NCBI RefSeq assembly: GCF_001275135.1
Contig: NZ_LFQU01000020.1
Span: forward strand, 1 to 64,000
Source: Xylanibacter rarus
Lineage (GTDB): Bacteria > Bacteroidota > Bacteroidia > Bacteroidales > Bacteroidaceae
Reading direction: 5' to 3'
DNA length: 64,000 nucleotides
Shown: positions 63,520-64,000 of the stretch, piece by piece
Position numbering within the stretch: the stretch's first letter is position 1
Layout of the letters: every line of letters starts with the position of its first letter
The notes under the pieces: model-generated
Told to the model about the DNA's origin: nothing
The model's input: only the letters and a program-made list of their open reading frames with translations
Databases searched by the model: none
Translations under genes and position numbers: made by a program

Positions 63520-64000
63520 ATGACAGAGCTTCAGGCTGATTCGACGAACGTACATGAAGAAGTAGTGCCGGCCGAGCCGCTGAAGGCGGAGACACCGGCC
63601 AAGGTGAAACACCCGTATGAGGTGTTGCAGCAGTTGCCTGCTGACGCCACTCCGGCCCAGCAAGACTCTGCCATACAGTCGGTGTTCCATGTTGAGAACA
63701 CTCATCTGAGCACGCGTCCCGACACGCTCCATCTGCCCGGACACGACAAGGGCAAGAGCGCGAAGGACATAAGCCTGCCGCAATACTACAAGCAGAACTT
63801 CTTCTCAAACGACTCGATGTATCATCCCGAGCTCGACGGCGGACGCTACGGCGTGGCCGGCGACCCTGTGCCCTACACCATAAGAGGCGACAACACCATC
63901 ACCGCCTTGCTTCTGGGATGCTTTGTGCTGGCTCTTATAGCATTTTCCAAGTCGCGCAGGTTTCTTTTCAGGCAGACCAAGAATTTCTTTTATGAGCCCA
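63520..64000 (+). CDS. DUF4271-like membrane protein, partial (runs off the window)
   Basis: The first 160 residues of a protein that continues past the end. It begins MTELQADSTNVHEEV, has a long Pro/Asp-rich soluble segment, and reaches a transmembrane helix near residue 127 (TALLLGCFVLALIAF) followed by SKSRRFLFRQTKNFFYEP. This matches the start of DUF4271 proteins, which in Bacteroidales commonly follow metK and precede hemD. The ATG at 63520 has an A-rich stretch just before it. The family identification rests on context and the membrane segment, so it is tentative. Confidence 0.75.
   Translation, partial: MTELQADSTNVHEEVVPAEPLKAETPAKVKHPYEVLQQLPADATPAQQDSAIQSVFHVENTHLSTRPDTLHLPGHDKGKSAKDISLPQYYKQNFFSNDSMYHPELDGGRYGVAGDPVPYTIRGDNTITALLLGCFVLALIAFSKSRRFLFRQTKNFFYEP

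Overview
The window is a chromosomal segment from a Bacteroidota bacterium, most likely Bacteroidales of the Prevotella type. Four things support this. Recognisable promoters follow the Bacteroidota pattern (a TTG/TTTG -33 element and a TAnnTTTG -7 element). Several housekeeping genes sit in arrangements typical of the order: a uppS-bamA-skp-skp-murI cluster and metK followed by a DUF4271-like gene. Many products are SusC/TonB-type or beta-barrel outer-membrane proteins and surface lipoproteins. At least five secreted proteins end in a short Gly/Lys-rich tail that resembles the C-terminal sorting domain of type IX secretion cargo. I found no tRNA, rRNA, CRISPR array, transposase or phage gene.

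Layout. Positions 1-6000 carry upp, a small lipoprotein, pckA, a secreted protein with an internal duplication, and a candidate free-standing small RNA (about 5.71-5.91 kb) with its own promoter and terminator. From 6.0 to 14.5 kb runs an envelope-biogenesis cluster: a BNR-type lipoprotein, a small beta-barrel, uppS, bamA, three consecutive Skp/OmpH-like chaperones and murI. From 14.6 to 19.3 kb, on the minus strand, are a TonB-receptor-like barrel with a small secreted partner and a TPR/transmembrane/LuxR-HTH regulator. From 19.8 to 26.3 kb is a vitamin B12 locus: a cobalamin riboswitch, a BtuB-type receptor gene that has lost its plug and has an early stop, a BtuG-like propeller lipoprotein, a PKD-type lipoprotein and a long secreted propeller protein. 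From 26.7 to 31.3 kb are an esterase/5'-nucleotidase-like fusion and a Dna2-like nuclease-helicase. From 31.9 to 44 kb are an EFR1-type flavodoxin-ferredoxin, an acetyltransferase, an exported carboxymuconolactone decarboxylase-cupin protein, an acetyl-xylan-esterase-like enzyme, a tandem pair of AraC regulators, a repeat-DUF3943 outer-membrane protein, a Nudix hydrolase and an RluA-type pseudouridine synthase. From 44.3 to 61.9 kb, large secreted proteins dominate, interrupted by enolase and an HxlR/cupin pair. They end with a second membrane-tethered regulator and a PL11 rhamnogalacturonan lyase. metK and the start of a DUF4271-like gene close the window.

The most unusual material is non-coding. 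Six intergenic regions carry the same kind of array, made of units of about 20-23 bp built as imperfect AAAAG...CTTTT palindromes. Three of them share a left flank as well. In two places the array is preceded by a second element of about 210-230 bp, which has GTGATGAGT/ACTCATCAC boxes at conserved spacings. One copy of that element is bounded by a perfect 39-bp inverted repeat. A different 137-bp inverted-repeat element abuts the GTG start of the helicase gene. These families look like non-autonomous mobile or regulatory repeats, and no gene in the window explains them.

All family assignments come from reading motifs, without database searches. Starts were moved from the longest possible reading frame wherever a signal peptide, a conserved N-terminus or a promoter made a later start more likely.
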